Shown piece by piece: positions 55,857 through 63,566 of a stretch of DNA of 64,000 bases. The notes beneath the pieces were generated by a model that had not been told where the DNA came from, ran no database searches, and saw only the letters and a list, made by a program, of their open reading frames with translations. This stretch comes from Kitasatospora azatica KCTC 9699. Its GTDB lineage: Bacteria > Actinomycetota > Actinomycetes > Streptomycetales > Streptomycetaceae. The position numbers were made by a program, and so were the translations under genes. The stretch lies in contig NZ_JQMO01000003.1 in assembly GCF_000744785.1 (NCBI RefSeq), forward strand, positions 4,898,001 through 4,962,000, given 5' to 3'. Position 1 is the first letter of the stretch. Each line of letters starts with the position of its first letter.

Positions 55857-56393
55857 ATGTCTCTCAGAACCCGCATAGCCGCCGCCGTTCTCGGTGCCGG
55901 TCTCGCGCTCACCGCGGCCGCACCCGCCGCCAACGCGGCCGGCGCCGACTACTTCCACCCGTGGCTCCCGGACGTGGTCGTCCTGGGCAACGCAGCCGCC
56001 CCCGAGTGCCTGGAGATCGGCGGCTGGCACACCGAAAACGGCGCTCCGGCCAACCAGTGGAGCTGTCACTACGGCGCCAACCAGCAGTGGAGCCTGGTGG
56101 CCGGCCCGTCGGGGTCACTGGTCAACGTCCACAGCGGCAAGTGCCTGGAGATCGCCGGCTGGCGGACCGACAACGGCGCTCCCGCCCAGCAGTGGGACTG
56201 CACCGGCGGGTGGAACCAGAAGTGGATCTGGACGCACATCCCGGGCACCGGGTACGTCCTGCGCAACGGCTGGAGCGGCAAGTGCCTGGAGGTCGCGCTC
56301 AACCCCTACGCGATCAACGGTTCGCTCGCCCGCCAGTGGGACTGCTGGGCCGGGAACAACCAGATCTGGTACGGGTTGGGGCCGACGCGCTGA
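55857..56393 (+). CDS. Secreted ricin-B-type beta-trefoil lectin protein
   Basis: 178 aa: signal peptide (RIAAAVLGAGLALTAAAPAANAA), then one ricin-type trefoil of about 125 residues with three subdomains, each with a QxW-type motif: NQQWSLV, NQKWIWT and NQIWYGL, and repeated CLEIGGWHTENGAPANQW / CLEIAGWRTDNGAPAQQW / CLEVALN...RQW. No catalytic domain. Probably a secreted carbohydrate-binding protein; many similar proteins carry an added glycosidase, which is absent here. ATG 6 nt after TACGCT, suggesting leaderless translation. Confidence 0.92.
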   Translation: MSLRTRIAAAVLGAGLALTAAAPAANAAGADYFHPWLPDVVVLGNAAAPECLEIGGWHTENGAPANQWSCHYGANQQWSLVAGPSGSLVNVHSGKCLEIAGWRTDNGAPAQQWDCTGGWNQKWIWTHIPGTGYVLRNGWSGKCLEVALNPYAINGSLARQWDCWAGNNQIWYGLGPTR

Positions 56394-56398
56394 CGGCC

Positions 56399-57127
56399 TC
56401 AGTCACCCGCCGCCGGCAACGCGTCCTCTCCGCCGCCGGCCAGCTGTTCCGCCAGTGAGCGGTGAAAGGCCGTCACCAGGGCCTGGGTGAGCAGCGGTTC
56501 GATCTGGCCGCTCACCTGGCGCATCCGCTCCACCTCGGACTCGGCCGGGGCGCTCTCGCGGAAGGGCCTCCAGACCGTGTCGCGGAAGAGGCGGTGCAGG
56601 TCGCGGGCGGCCGCCTGGCTGTGCAGGCGGACCACCGCGCGGGCGGCGACGATGGTCTCCAGCGGGATCGGGAGGTCCAACACCCGGGCGCCCAGCGGGA
56701 GCAGGCCCGGGTCGAGCAGGAACTCGCCGTCCTGATCGGTGCGTTGCAGGGCTCCCATGGCGACCAGCTGGTCCAGGTCGCCGTCCGACAGCTCGCGTCC
56801 GACCCGCCGGGAGAGCTGCTCGACGCTGGCCCGTTCGGCGGTCTCCGGGGCCCAGACGGCGAGCAGGGCGCGGTGGATGGCCAGGTCCAGCGCGCTGATG
56901 TCGGCCGGGAGTTGGTCGAGGTAGCGCTCGATCGCGGCGAGTGTCAGGCCGAGTCGCTGCAGCTCCTCGATCAGCTCCAGCCGGTCGAGGTGCTGCGCAC
57001 CGTAGATCCCCACCCGGCGCGGTCCGAGTTCGGGCGGGGGCAGCAGGCCCCGGCTGCCGTAGAAGCGCAGCGTCCGCACGGTCACCCCGGCGCGGGCGGC
57101 GAGTTCGTCAACGGTCAGACGCAGCAC
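56399..57127 (-). CDS. MerR family transcriptional regulator with large C-terminal domain
   Basis: 242-aa regulator from a GTG with AGGAG 8 nt upstream. N-terminal MerR HTH and wing: LTVDELAARAGVTVRTLRFYGSRGLLPPPELGPRRVGIYGAQHLDRLELIEELQRLGLTLAAIERYL. The C-terminal region (about 140 residues) has no metal-binding Cys cluster, so it may respond to an organic ligand or another protein. A nested dyad lies between this gene and the oxygenase upstream on the same strand. A fragment of a related gene survives at 52618-52665. Confidence 0.9.
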   Translation of the reverse strand: MLRLTVDELAARAGVTVRTLRFYGSRGLLPPPELGPRRVGIYGAQHLDRLELIEELQRLGLTLAAIERYLDQLPADISALDLAIHRALLAVWAPETAERASVEQLSRRVGRELSDGDLDQLVAMGALQRTDQDGEFLLDPGLLPLGARVLDLPIPLETIVAARAVVRLHSQAAARDLHRLFRDTVWRPFRESAPAESEVERMRQVSGQIEPLLTQALVTAFHRSLAEQLAGGGEDALPAAGD

Positions 57128-57139
57128 GTGGGCGCTCCT

Positions 57140-57184
57140 GGTGGGACAGTCCTGCTGTGACACTAGCAGTGTGACTGTCCCACC
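57140..57184. promoter_or_regulatory. Nested dyad upstream of the MerR gene
   Basis: Outer arms GGTGGGACAGTC and GACTGTCCCACC are perfect over 12 bp and separated by 21 nt; inside, CTGCT and AGCAG plus ACACT-AGC-AGTGT form further dyads. It lies 13 bp before the regulator's start and 18 bp after the oxygenase stop, so autoregulation or termination are both possible. Confidence 0.6.
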
Positions 57185-57202
57185 GGCGGGCTCGCGCGCG
57201 AA

Positions 57203-58225
57203 TCAGCCGACCAGCTCGGCGTGATGCCGGCGCGCCACCTCGGGGTGGGCTCGCAGGTATCCCTTGAGCTCGTTGAATCCGTACTCGGCGAAGAGCGGAT
57301 TGGCCGGGTCCTCGGTGGCGCCCGGGGCGTGGTGGGCGTGCGGGAAGTCCAGCGGGTCGATGTGCGCGTTCAGCCGCGGGTTGTAGAAGAACGGCACCGA
57401 GTAGCGCTCGCGGCCGCCGGGCGGGCTGACCACGCGGTGGTTGGTCGCCTTCAGGTAGCCGTCGGTGGCGACCTCGAGGAGCTCGCCGAGGTTGACCACG
57501 AAGGCGCCGGGCATCGAGGGCACGTCCAGGAAGCTGCCGTCCGCGCGCTCCACCTGGAGACCGGGCACGCCGTCGGTGAGCAGCAGGGTCAGGAAACCGT
57601 AGTCCTTGTGCGCGCCGACGCCCTGGCCGGTGCCGTCCGGCGCGCTGCCCGGGTACCGGACCAGCTTGAGCCGCAGGTGAGGATGGCCGGCGAAGGCGGC
57701 GTCGTAGAAGTCGGGCTTGGCGCCGATGGCGGTCAGCAGCTCGTGCAGCAGGCGCTCGGCGACGGCGCTCAGGCGCTCGATCCAGTGCAGGCTGGCCGTG
57801 CGCAGCTCGGGCAGCTCGTCCGGCCACTGGTTCGGGCCTTCCAGCCACCAGTAGTCCGGTTCCCCCGGTCCGGGGCGGTGCGGGGGCAGCTCGGCGCCTA
57901 TGTCGATCTGGTCGCGCCAGTCGCTGCGTCCGCCGGTGCGCTCGTCACCGATCTTGGTGTAGCCGCGGAAGTGCGGGGAGTTGAGGTTGCTGATCGCCAT
58001 CCGCTCCGCCTCGGGGAGGGCGAAGAAGGCGTGCATCGCGGCCGTCAGCTCGGCGGTCTCCTGTTCGGTGACGCCGTGGCCGATGAGGTGGAAGAAGCCG
58101 ACCTCGGTGGCCGCGTGAAGCAGGTCCGTGTGCAGGGCGGCCCGCTGCTCCGCCGTGCCGGAGGCGGCGGAGAGGTCGATCACGGGAAGGTCGTTGGCCG
58201 GCGTGGTGGTGTGCTGCTGCGACAT
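57203..58225 (-). CDS. Isopenicillin-N-synthase-like Fe(II)/2-oxoglutarate oxygenase
   Basis: 340-aa non-haem iron oxygenase of the IPNS/2OG family. Iron triad: HKD in GVGAHKDYGFLTLLLTDGVPGLQVE and His in ATNHRVVSPPGGRERYSVPFFYNP; the RYS motif binds the 2-oxoglutarate or substrate carboxylate. The N-terminal DIOX_N region LPVIDLSAASGTAEQRAALHTDLLHAATEVGFFHLIGHGV is complete. Comparable bacterial proteins oxidise small metabolites; IPNS itself is unlikely without other beta-lactam genes. The MerR regulator downstream on the same strand may control it. The 256-bp gap behind it (58226-58481) shows no gene I can support. Confidence 0.9.
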   Translation of the reverse strand: MSQQHTTTPANDLPVIDLSAASGTAEQRAALHTDLLHAATEVGFFHLIGHGVTEQETAELTAAMHAFFALPEAERMAISNLNSPHFRGYTKIGDERTGGRSDWRDQIDIGAELPPHRPGPGEPDYWWLEGPNQWPDELPELRTASLHWIERLSAVAERLLHELLTAIGAKPDFYDAAFAGHPHLRLKLVRYPGSAPDGTGQGVGAHKDYGFLTLLLTDGVPGLQVERADGSFLDVPSMPGAFVVNLGELLEVATDGYLKATNHRVVSPPGGRERYSVPFFYNPRLNAHIDPLDFPHAHHAPGATEDPANPLFAEYGFNELKGYLRAHPEVARRHHAELVG

Positions 58226-58481
58226 GAGGGAGACATCCGCTGGGGTCGGCCCGGCAGCTCCGGCGGTGGCCGGGACGGTCGGGGACGCGGCAGAGATGGC
58301 GCGGCGCCCCCGGGGCCGGGGTCCTGGAAAAACTGGGGAGGGACGGGGTCAGCGGGAGCGGCGACAGGACATGCTCGTGACGCGGAGCAGGTCCACGTGG
58401 CGACGGCTGACGAGTAGAAGCACGTTCACCAGGTTAGACGAGGGCCGGCGGGGCACGGCATGTGACCTGCATAACAGACGA

Positions 58482-58856
58482 TTATGCGGGCGGGTCCTGG
58501 AGCCCGTCGATGCGCAAGTCGGCCAGCCGGAGCTGGTACCAGACGTCGGTGTGGCCGCCGCCCGCCCAGTACTCGGTGAGGATCACCGTGGAGTGCCCGG
58601 CTCCGCTTCCGCCGTAGGCGACCGACCAGTCGGTTGGCACGCTCTGGGCCCGGAACACCGGGTCGGCGTCGTGCACTGCCGCCCACTGGTCGAGCTCGGT
58701 GTTGAGCTGCGGAGTGAGGAACTCCCCGCGCACTTCGACGGGGTTCTGGTTGGGGTTCTGACCCAGAATGGCGTCCCGATACTGGCCGAAAAACGCGTTG
58801 ACCTGGCCTTCGGGCCGGCTCTGGGCATGCGCACCAGTCTGTCGACCGGCAGTCAC
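58482..58856 (-). CDS. Hypothetical protein, probably a secreted-protein family member without its signal peptide
   Basis: 124-aa protein, mature-like from the first residues: GQVNAFFGQYRDAILGQNPNQNPVEVRGEFLTPQLNTELDQWAAVHDADPVFRAQSVPTDWSVAYGGSGAGHSTVILTEYW. This fold, with an early amphipathic helix and a small beta sheet, is usually secreted in actinobacteria, but here no signal peptide precedes it, only MTAGRQTGAHAQSRPE. A trailing trxA terminator and no upstream ATG with a signal sequence argue that the 5' part was lost or replaced. Function unknown. Confidence 0.6.
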   Translation of the reverse strand: MTAGRQTGAHAQSRPEGQVNAFFGQYRDAILGQNPNQNPVEVRGEFLTPQLNTELDQWAAVHDADPVFRAQSVPTDWSVAYGGSGAGHSTVILTEYWAGGGHTDVWYQLRLADLRIDGLQDPPA

Positions 58857-58882
58857 GCTCCGCGTGCGGAACGCGGAGGCCC

Positions 58883-58913
58883 AATGGGAAGTCGAACGGG
58901 TCGACTTCCCATT
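58883..58913 (-). terminator. 13-bp perfect hairpin after the thioredoxin gene
   Basis: AATGGGAAGTCGA and TCGACTTCCCATT with an ACGGG loop begin 14 bp after the thioredoxin stop on the minus strand. One of the strongest terminators in the window. Confidence 0.88.
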
Positions 58914-58926
58914 CCCGGTGGGAAAC

Positions 58927-59295
<369 letters not shown>

Positions 59296-59323
59296 GGTCG
59301 GCTCAACCAGACTTCGCGCGGGG

Positions 59324-60763
59324 CTATTCCGAGTCCCGGTGGGAGTCCCGGTAGGTCTCCAGCAGCCGCAGCCAGATCTCACTGACCGTCGGATACGCGG
59401 GCACCGCGTGCCAGAGCCGGTCGATCGGCACCTGCCCGGTCACCGCGATCGTGGCCGCGTGCAGCAGTTCGCCGACGCCCGGGCCGACGAAGGTGACGCC
59501 GAGCAGCACCGCACGCTCCTCGTCCACCACCATCCGGGCCCGCCCGCGGAAGTCGTCCGCCGCGAGCGAGGCGCCCGCGACCTGCCCCAGTTCGTAGTCC
59601 ACCACCCGCACCCGGTGTCCGGCCCGGCGGGCCTCCTCGGCGCTCAGGCCGACCGCCGCCACCTCGGGTTCGGTGAAGATCACCTGCGGTACGGCCGCCC
59701 GGTCGGCCGTGGCCACGTGCGCGCCCCAGTCGGCGGTGTCCAGCGGTCGGCCCTGGGCCAGCGCGGCGATCGCCGCGCCCGCGATCCGGCCCTGGTACTT
59801 GCCCTGGTGGGTGAGGAGCGCGCGGTGGTTGACGTCACCGGCCGCGAACAGCCAACCGCCCTCGACGCCGCGCACCGCGCAGCTGTCGTCCACCGGCAGC
59901 CAGTCCCCGTCGGTCAGGCCGACACTGGCCAGGCCGAGCCGGTCGGTGCGCGGCGCCCGGCCGGTGGCGTAGAGCAGTTCCTCGGCCGTCAGCTCCGCGC
60001 CGTCGGCGAGTCGGACCGTGACCACCGGGCCGTCCCGGTGCACCGCCGCGACGTCCGCGCCCAGACGCACCGTCACGCCCGCCGCCCGCAGGCCGTCCGC
60101 GACCAGCTCGCCCGCGAACGGTTCCAGGCGCGGCAGCAGCCCGCCGCCGCGGGCCAGCAGGGTGACCTGGGAGCCCAGCGCCTGCCAGGCCGCGGCCATC
60201 TCCACGCCGACCACGCCGCCGCCGACCACCAGCAGCCGGTCCGGCACGGTGGGGGAGCTGGTCGCCTGCCGGCTGGTCCACGGCTTGGCCCCGGCCAGTC
60301 CGGGCAGCTCCGGCAGCACGGCGCGGCTGCCGGTGCAGACGGCGACCGCGTGGCGGGCGGTGAGCAGCAGCTCGCCGCCGTCGGGGGTGCGCACCGCGAC
60401 CCGGCGCGGACCGTCCAGCCGGCCCTCGCCGCGGATCAGTACCGCGCCGATCCCGTCCAGCCAGGAGGCCTGGCCGTCGTCCTTCCAGTGCGAGGCGAAG
60501 GAGTCCCGACGGGCCAGAACGGCGGCCGCGTCCAGGGCGCCGGTGACCGCCTCGCGCGAGCCGGCCACCGCGCGGGCGGCGGCCAGGGCGGCGGCCGGGC
60601 GCAGCAGCGCCTTGCTCGGCATGCAGGCCCAGTACGAGCACTCGCCGCCGACCAGCTCGCTCTCCACCACGGCGGTGCTCAGCCCGGCGGCCCGGGTGCG
60701 GTCGGCCAGGTTCTCCCCGGTCGGCCCGGCGCCCAGGACGATGACGTCGTACTCGGTGGTCAT
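59324..60763 (-). CDS. Class I pyridine nucleotide-disulfide oxidoreductase
   Basis: FAD flavoenzyme of 479 aa with the redox pair C-x4-C at 42/47 in GGECSYWACMPSKALLRP, one residue pattern seen in lipoamide dehydrogenase, mycothione reductase and mercuric reductase. FAD motif VIVLGAGPTGENLADR; NAD(P) motif LLVVGGGVVGVEMAAAW; C-terminal dimerisation domain with HAVPAYPTVSEIWLRLLE and its catalytic His. Second Rossmann residues after GGGVVG do not settle NADH versus NADPH. Probably a disulfide reductase; the co-directional thioredoxin is a candidate partner. Confidence 0.9.
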   Translation of the reverse strand: MTTEYDVIVLGAGPTGENLADRTRAAGLSTAVVESELVGGECSYWACMPSKALLRPAAALAAARAVAGSREAVTGALDAAAVLARRDSFASHWKDDGQASWLDGIGAVLIRGEGRLDGPRRVAVRTPDGGELLLTARHAVAVCTGSRAVLPELPGLAGAKPWTSRQATSSPTVPDRLLVVGGGVVGVEMAAAWQALGSQVTLLARGGGLLPRLEPFAGELVADGLRAAGVTVRLGADVAAVHRDGPVVTVRLADGAELTAEELLYATGRAPRTDRLGLASVGLTDGDWLPVDDSCAVRGVEGGWLFAAGDVNHRALLTHQGKYQGRIAGAAIAALAQGRPLDTADWGAHVATADRAAVPQVIFTEPEVAAVGLSAEEARRAGHRVRVVDYELGQVAGASLAADDFRGRARMVVDEERAVLLGVTFVGPGVGELLHAATIAVTGQVPIDRLWHAVPAYPTVSEIWLRLLETYRDSHRDSE

Positions 60764-60843
60764 GGGCAGCTCCCCGGGATGGTTGACGGTCCGTCAGCCA
60801 TCCTCGCACGCAGAACCGCTCGGCGTGCCTCGGTTGAGCGGGC

Positions 60844-61815
60844 TCAGAGCGCCTTGCGTCGCTGCAGCACGGTGAAGGCCGCCCAGCCCGGCAGTACCGG
60901 CAGGACCAGGGTGATCAGGCGGTAGAGCACCACCGCGGCCAGCGCCGACGGGTAGCCCAGCCGCGCGGTGCTGGCCAGCAGCGCGGCGGTGGCCGCCTCG
61001 ACCCCGCCGAGCCCGCCTGGGGTCGGCACCACGTTGCCGATCGTGTTGCCGAGCAGCAGGGCCACCGCGACGGCGGCGAACCGCGGGTGCTCGCCGGTGG
61101 CACGCACGCAGCAGTAGAGGGCGGCGACCAGGGTCATCGAGATCAGCACCTGGCCGAGCATGCCGAGGGCGAGGTGCCGCGGATGGTGCAGCAGCTGGCG
61201 CAGCCGGGTCAGCGAGCCCTCGGTCAGCGGGCGCAGCTTGGCCAGCGCCCAGCGGCGCAGCCGGGGGATCAACAGCAGTGCCACGGAGAGCAGGGCGACC
61301 GCGGCCGTGCAGCCGAGGGTGATGGTGCCGAGGTAGCCGGAGTGGTGGCCGGTCGGCTGGAAGCCGGTGAGCCAGAGGAAGAAGCTCAGCTGCAGCAGGT
61401 GCAGGCTGAAGCCGACCAGCTGGCTGGCGCCGACGCTGGAGGCGGCCGGGCCGGGGGCTATCCCCGCGCGCAGCAGCAGCCGGGTGTTGAGCGCCACGCT
61501 GCCGAAGCCGCCCGGTGCCACCAGCTTCACGAAGGAGCCGGCCAGCTGCGCCAGCAGGGCCCGGGCGACGCCGATCCGCTCCGGCACGAAGCCGAGGAAG
61601 CCCATGGTGGCGGCCGGGTAGCTGGCGGCGGTGGCGAGCAGTGCCAGCACCGACCAGGCCGGGTCCGCGCTCAGCACCAGGCCGACCGGGTCGACCGGGG
61701 AGTGGGTGCCCTGGATGTACAGCAGCGCCGCGAAGGCCAGTGCCCCCGCGGTGGTGATCAGCGTGCGCGGCCTCAGCCATCGGGCCGGCCCGGTCTGTGT
61801 TATCCCCCTCGTCAC
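60844..61815 (-). CDS. Lysylphosphatidylglycerol synthase TM region/UPF0104 membrane protein
   Basis: 323-aa polytopic membrane protein (about eight helices) of the LPG-synthase flippase-like family, found as stand-alone UPF0104 proteins. Typical segments: LLRAGIAPGPAASSVGASQLVGFSLHLLQLSFFLW, LGNTIGNVVPTPGGLGGVEAATAALLASTARLGYPSALAAVVLYRLITLVLPVLPGWAAF; the VPxPGGxGxxE motif is a family hallmark. Possibly flips a lipid; function unproven. GTG start at 61815. The 80-bp gap to the upstream oxidoreductase carries no evident promoter. Confidence 0.88.
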   Translation of the reverse strand: MTRGITQTGPARWLRPRTLITTAGALAFAALLYIQGTHSPVDPVGLVLSADPAWSVLALLATAASYPAATMGFLGFVPERIGVARALLAQLAGSFVKLVAPGGFGSVALNTRLLLRAGIAPGPAASSVGASQLVGFSLHLLQLSFFLWLTGFQPTGHHSGYLGTITLGCTAAVALLSVALLLIPRLRRWALAKLRPLTEGSLTRLRQLLHHPRHLALGMLGQVLISMTLVAALYCCVRATGEHPRFAAVAVALLLGNTIGNVVPTPGGLGGVEAATAALLASTARLGYPSALAAVVLYRLITLVLPVLPGWAAFTVLQRRKAL

Positions 61816-61931
61816 GCGTGCATGCTCCCACGGGCACCTTGCATCCCGCTCAACGTTTCGAGTCGCGCAGGCGAGGAGTGTGCGGTCCGCGGTCTCGTGC
61901 CCGTTCGGCCGCGCGTGGCATACTCCGGACC

Positions 61932-62591
61932 GTGACCACCCGCCGAACGCCCCGCACGCTGCGCGCCGCGCTCTTCGCCGCGCTCGCCGTGCCGTTGGCG
62001 GCGGCCGGCCAGGTGGTGGTCACCGGACGGCCGTTGCCGATCACCGTGGTGGCCGGCGCCGGTGTGGCGGTCTTCGCCCTCGCGGCGCTGCTGGCCGGTG
62101 CCGAGCGCGGGTTCGCGCAGATCGCCGCGCTGCTGCTGCCGGTGGAGCTGCTGCTCAACACCACCTTCAACCTCGGTCAGCAGACCTGTGCCCCGACCCC
62201 GGGCCGCCCGCATCCGACCGGCTCGCACGGCCTCGACCTGATGGTCTGTGGTGGCGGCTCGGTCGGTGGCACGGACAGCGCGCTCGCGCTGGCGCCCTGG
62301 GTGCTGGAACTGCTGCTGCTCGGGGTCCACGTCGTGGTCACCCTGCTCGCCGCGCTCTGCCTGCGGCTGGCCGAGCTGGCCCTGCTGCGGCTGCCCGAAC
62401 TGCTCGGCGCGCTGGCCCGGTTGGTGCCGGGTGCGGTGCGCGCGCTGCTGCTGCTCGCCCCGCTGCCGGCCCGGCCGGCGCCCGGCGTGCCGCTGCCCGA
62501 GCCGCGGCCCGAGCACGCGCCCACCGAGGACCTGCCGCTCGCGCCGTCCCGTCGCCGGGGTCCGCCGGCGTCGTTCGCGCTCGCCTGCTGA
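61932..62591 (+). CDS. Hypothetical integral membrane protein
   Basis: 219-aa protein of unknown function. Four hydrophobic segments are predicted (about 10-30, 35-60, 70-88 and 125-150), with an external loop holding paired Cys (NLGQQTCAPTPGRPHPTGSHGLDLMVCGGG) that could form a disulfide. The C-terminal 70 residues are Pro/Ala/Arg-rich and probably cytoplasmic. The GTG start is preceded by TACTCC 5 nt away. It directly precedes the DsbA-VKOR pair on the same strand and its two loop Cys would be a natural substrate for that pair, but this is a guess. Confidence 0.65.
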   Translation: MTTRRTPRTLRAALFAALAVPLAAAGQVVVTGRPLPITVVAGAGVAVFALAALLAGAERGFAQIAALLLPVELLLNTTFNLGQQTCAPTPGRPHPTGSHGLDLMVCGGGSVGGTDSALALAPWVLELLLLGVHVVVTLLAALCLRLAELALLRLPELLGALARLVPGAVRALLLLAPLPARPAPGVPLPEPRPEHAPTEDLPLAPSRRRGPPASFALAC

Positions 62592-62705
62592 CGTCCCGTC
62601 CCGCCCGCCGGGGATCGGGAGCACGGCCGGCCTGCGCCGTCGACGCCCACCCCGTAGCGAGACAGCGACGCAGCGGCCGGTCCGGCCGCGGAATCGGACA
62701 TCCCC

Positions 62706-63566
62706 ATGAGCAACACCAGCAACCTGAACAACAGCAACCTGAACAACAGCAGTCACGAGCAGCGGCAGGCCGCCCGGCGTGAGCGGATGAACGAGGCCCG
62801 GCTGCGCGAGCAGCGGGCGCAGACGGTCCGCCGCCGGGTGGTGATCGGCGTCTCGGTCGCGGTGGCCGCGGCGCTGGTCGGCGGCGTGGCGATCGCGATC
62901 AACAGCGCGGGCGGCTCGAGCAGCGCCGCCGCTCCCCGGTCCGCGAGCTCGGCCGCCGGCTCCGGCAGCGGCGCCGTCGTGGTCCCGGCGCACGCGCAAG
63001 GCAGCGGCACCGACAGCACGGTGATCACCTACGGCAAGCCCGACGCCCCCCACACGCTGGCCGTGTACGAGGACTTCCGCTGCCCGATCTGCAAGAAGTT
63101 CGAGGTCGCCAACGGCGCGCTGGTGCAGCAGCTGGCCGACCAGGGCAACTACAAGATCGAGTACCACCTGGCCGCCTTCCTGGACGACAACCTCGGCGGC
63201 AAGGGCTCGATCACCGCCCTCGCGGCGGCCGGCGCGGCGCTCAACCAGAGCCCGGACGACTTCAAGAAGTTCCATGACGTGCTCTACGCCAACCAGCCCG
63301 ACGAGCGCACCGACGGCTTCGGCGACGTCAACCGGATCCTGGACCTGGCCGGGCAGGTCCCCGGGCTCAAGACCGACGCCTTCAGCTCGGCGGTGAAGGA
63401 CGGCACCTACCTGCCCTGGGCGGAGGGCGTGGCCAAGGCCTTCAACAGCAGCGGGGTCACCGGGACGCCGACCATGAAGCTGGACGGCAAGCAGCTGACC
63501 CTCTTCGACAGCAAGGGCACGCCGGTCAGCGCGGACAACTTCAAGCAGCAGGTCGGCGCCCAGTGA
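62706..63566 (+). CDS. Membrane-anchored DsbA-like thiol-disulfide oxidoreductase
   Basis: 286-aa protein: a short cytoplasmic N-terminus with a 15-bp tandem repeat (NLNNS twice), a charged stretch (EQRQAARRERMNEARLREQRAQ), one membrane helix (about 46-68), a Ser/Gly linker, then a thioredoxin-fold catalytic domain with the active site CPIC in YEDFRCPICKKFE (Cys at about 127/130), and cis-Pro in GTPTMKLDG. An alpha-helical insertion between confirms DsbA type. It oxidises secreted proteins and is re-oxidised by VKOR, encoded immediately downstream with a 4-bp overlap (GTGA). Confidence 0.93.
   Translation: MSNTSNLNNSNLNNSSHEQRQAARRERMNEARLREQRAQTVRRRVVIGVSVAVAAALVGGVAIAINSAGGSSSAAAPRSASSAAGSGSGAVVVPAHAQGSGTDSTVITYGKPDAPHTLAVYEDFRCPICKKFEVANGALVQQLADQGNYKIEYHLAAFLDDNLGGKGSITALAAAGAALNQSPDDFKKFHDVLYANQPDERTDGFGDVNRILDLAGQVPGLKTDAFSSAVKDGTYLPWAEGVAKAFNSSGVTGTPTMKLDGKQLTLFDSKGTPVSADNFKQQVGAQ

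Noticed and set aside
57203..58225. Isopenicillin N synthase proper, part of a beta-lactam cluster
   Set aside because: No ACV synthetase or other beta-lactam genes nearby; the family includes many primary-metabolism oxygenases.
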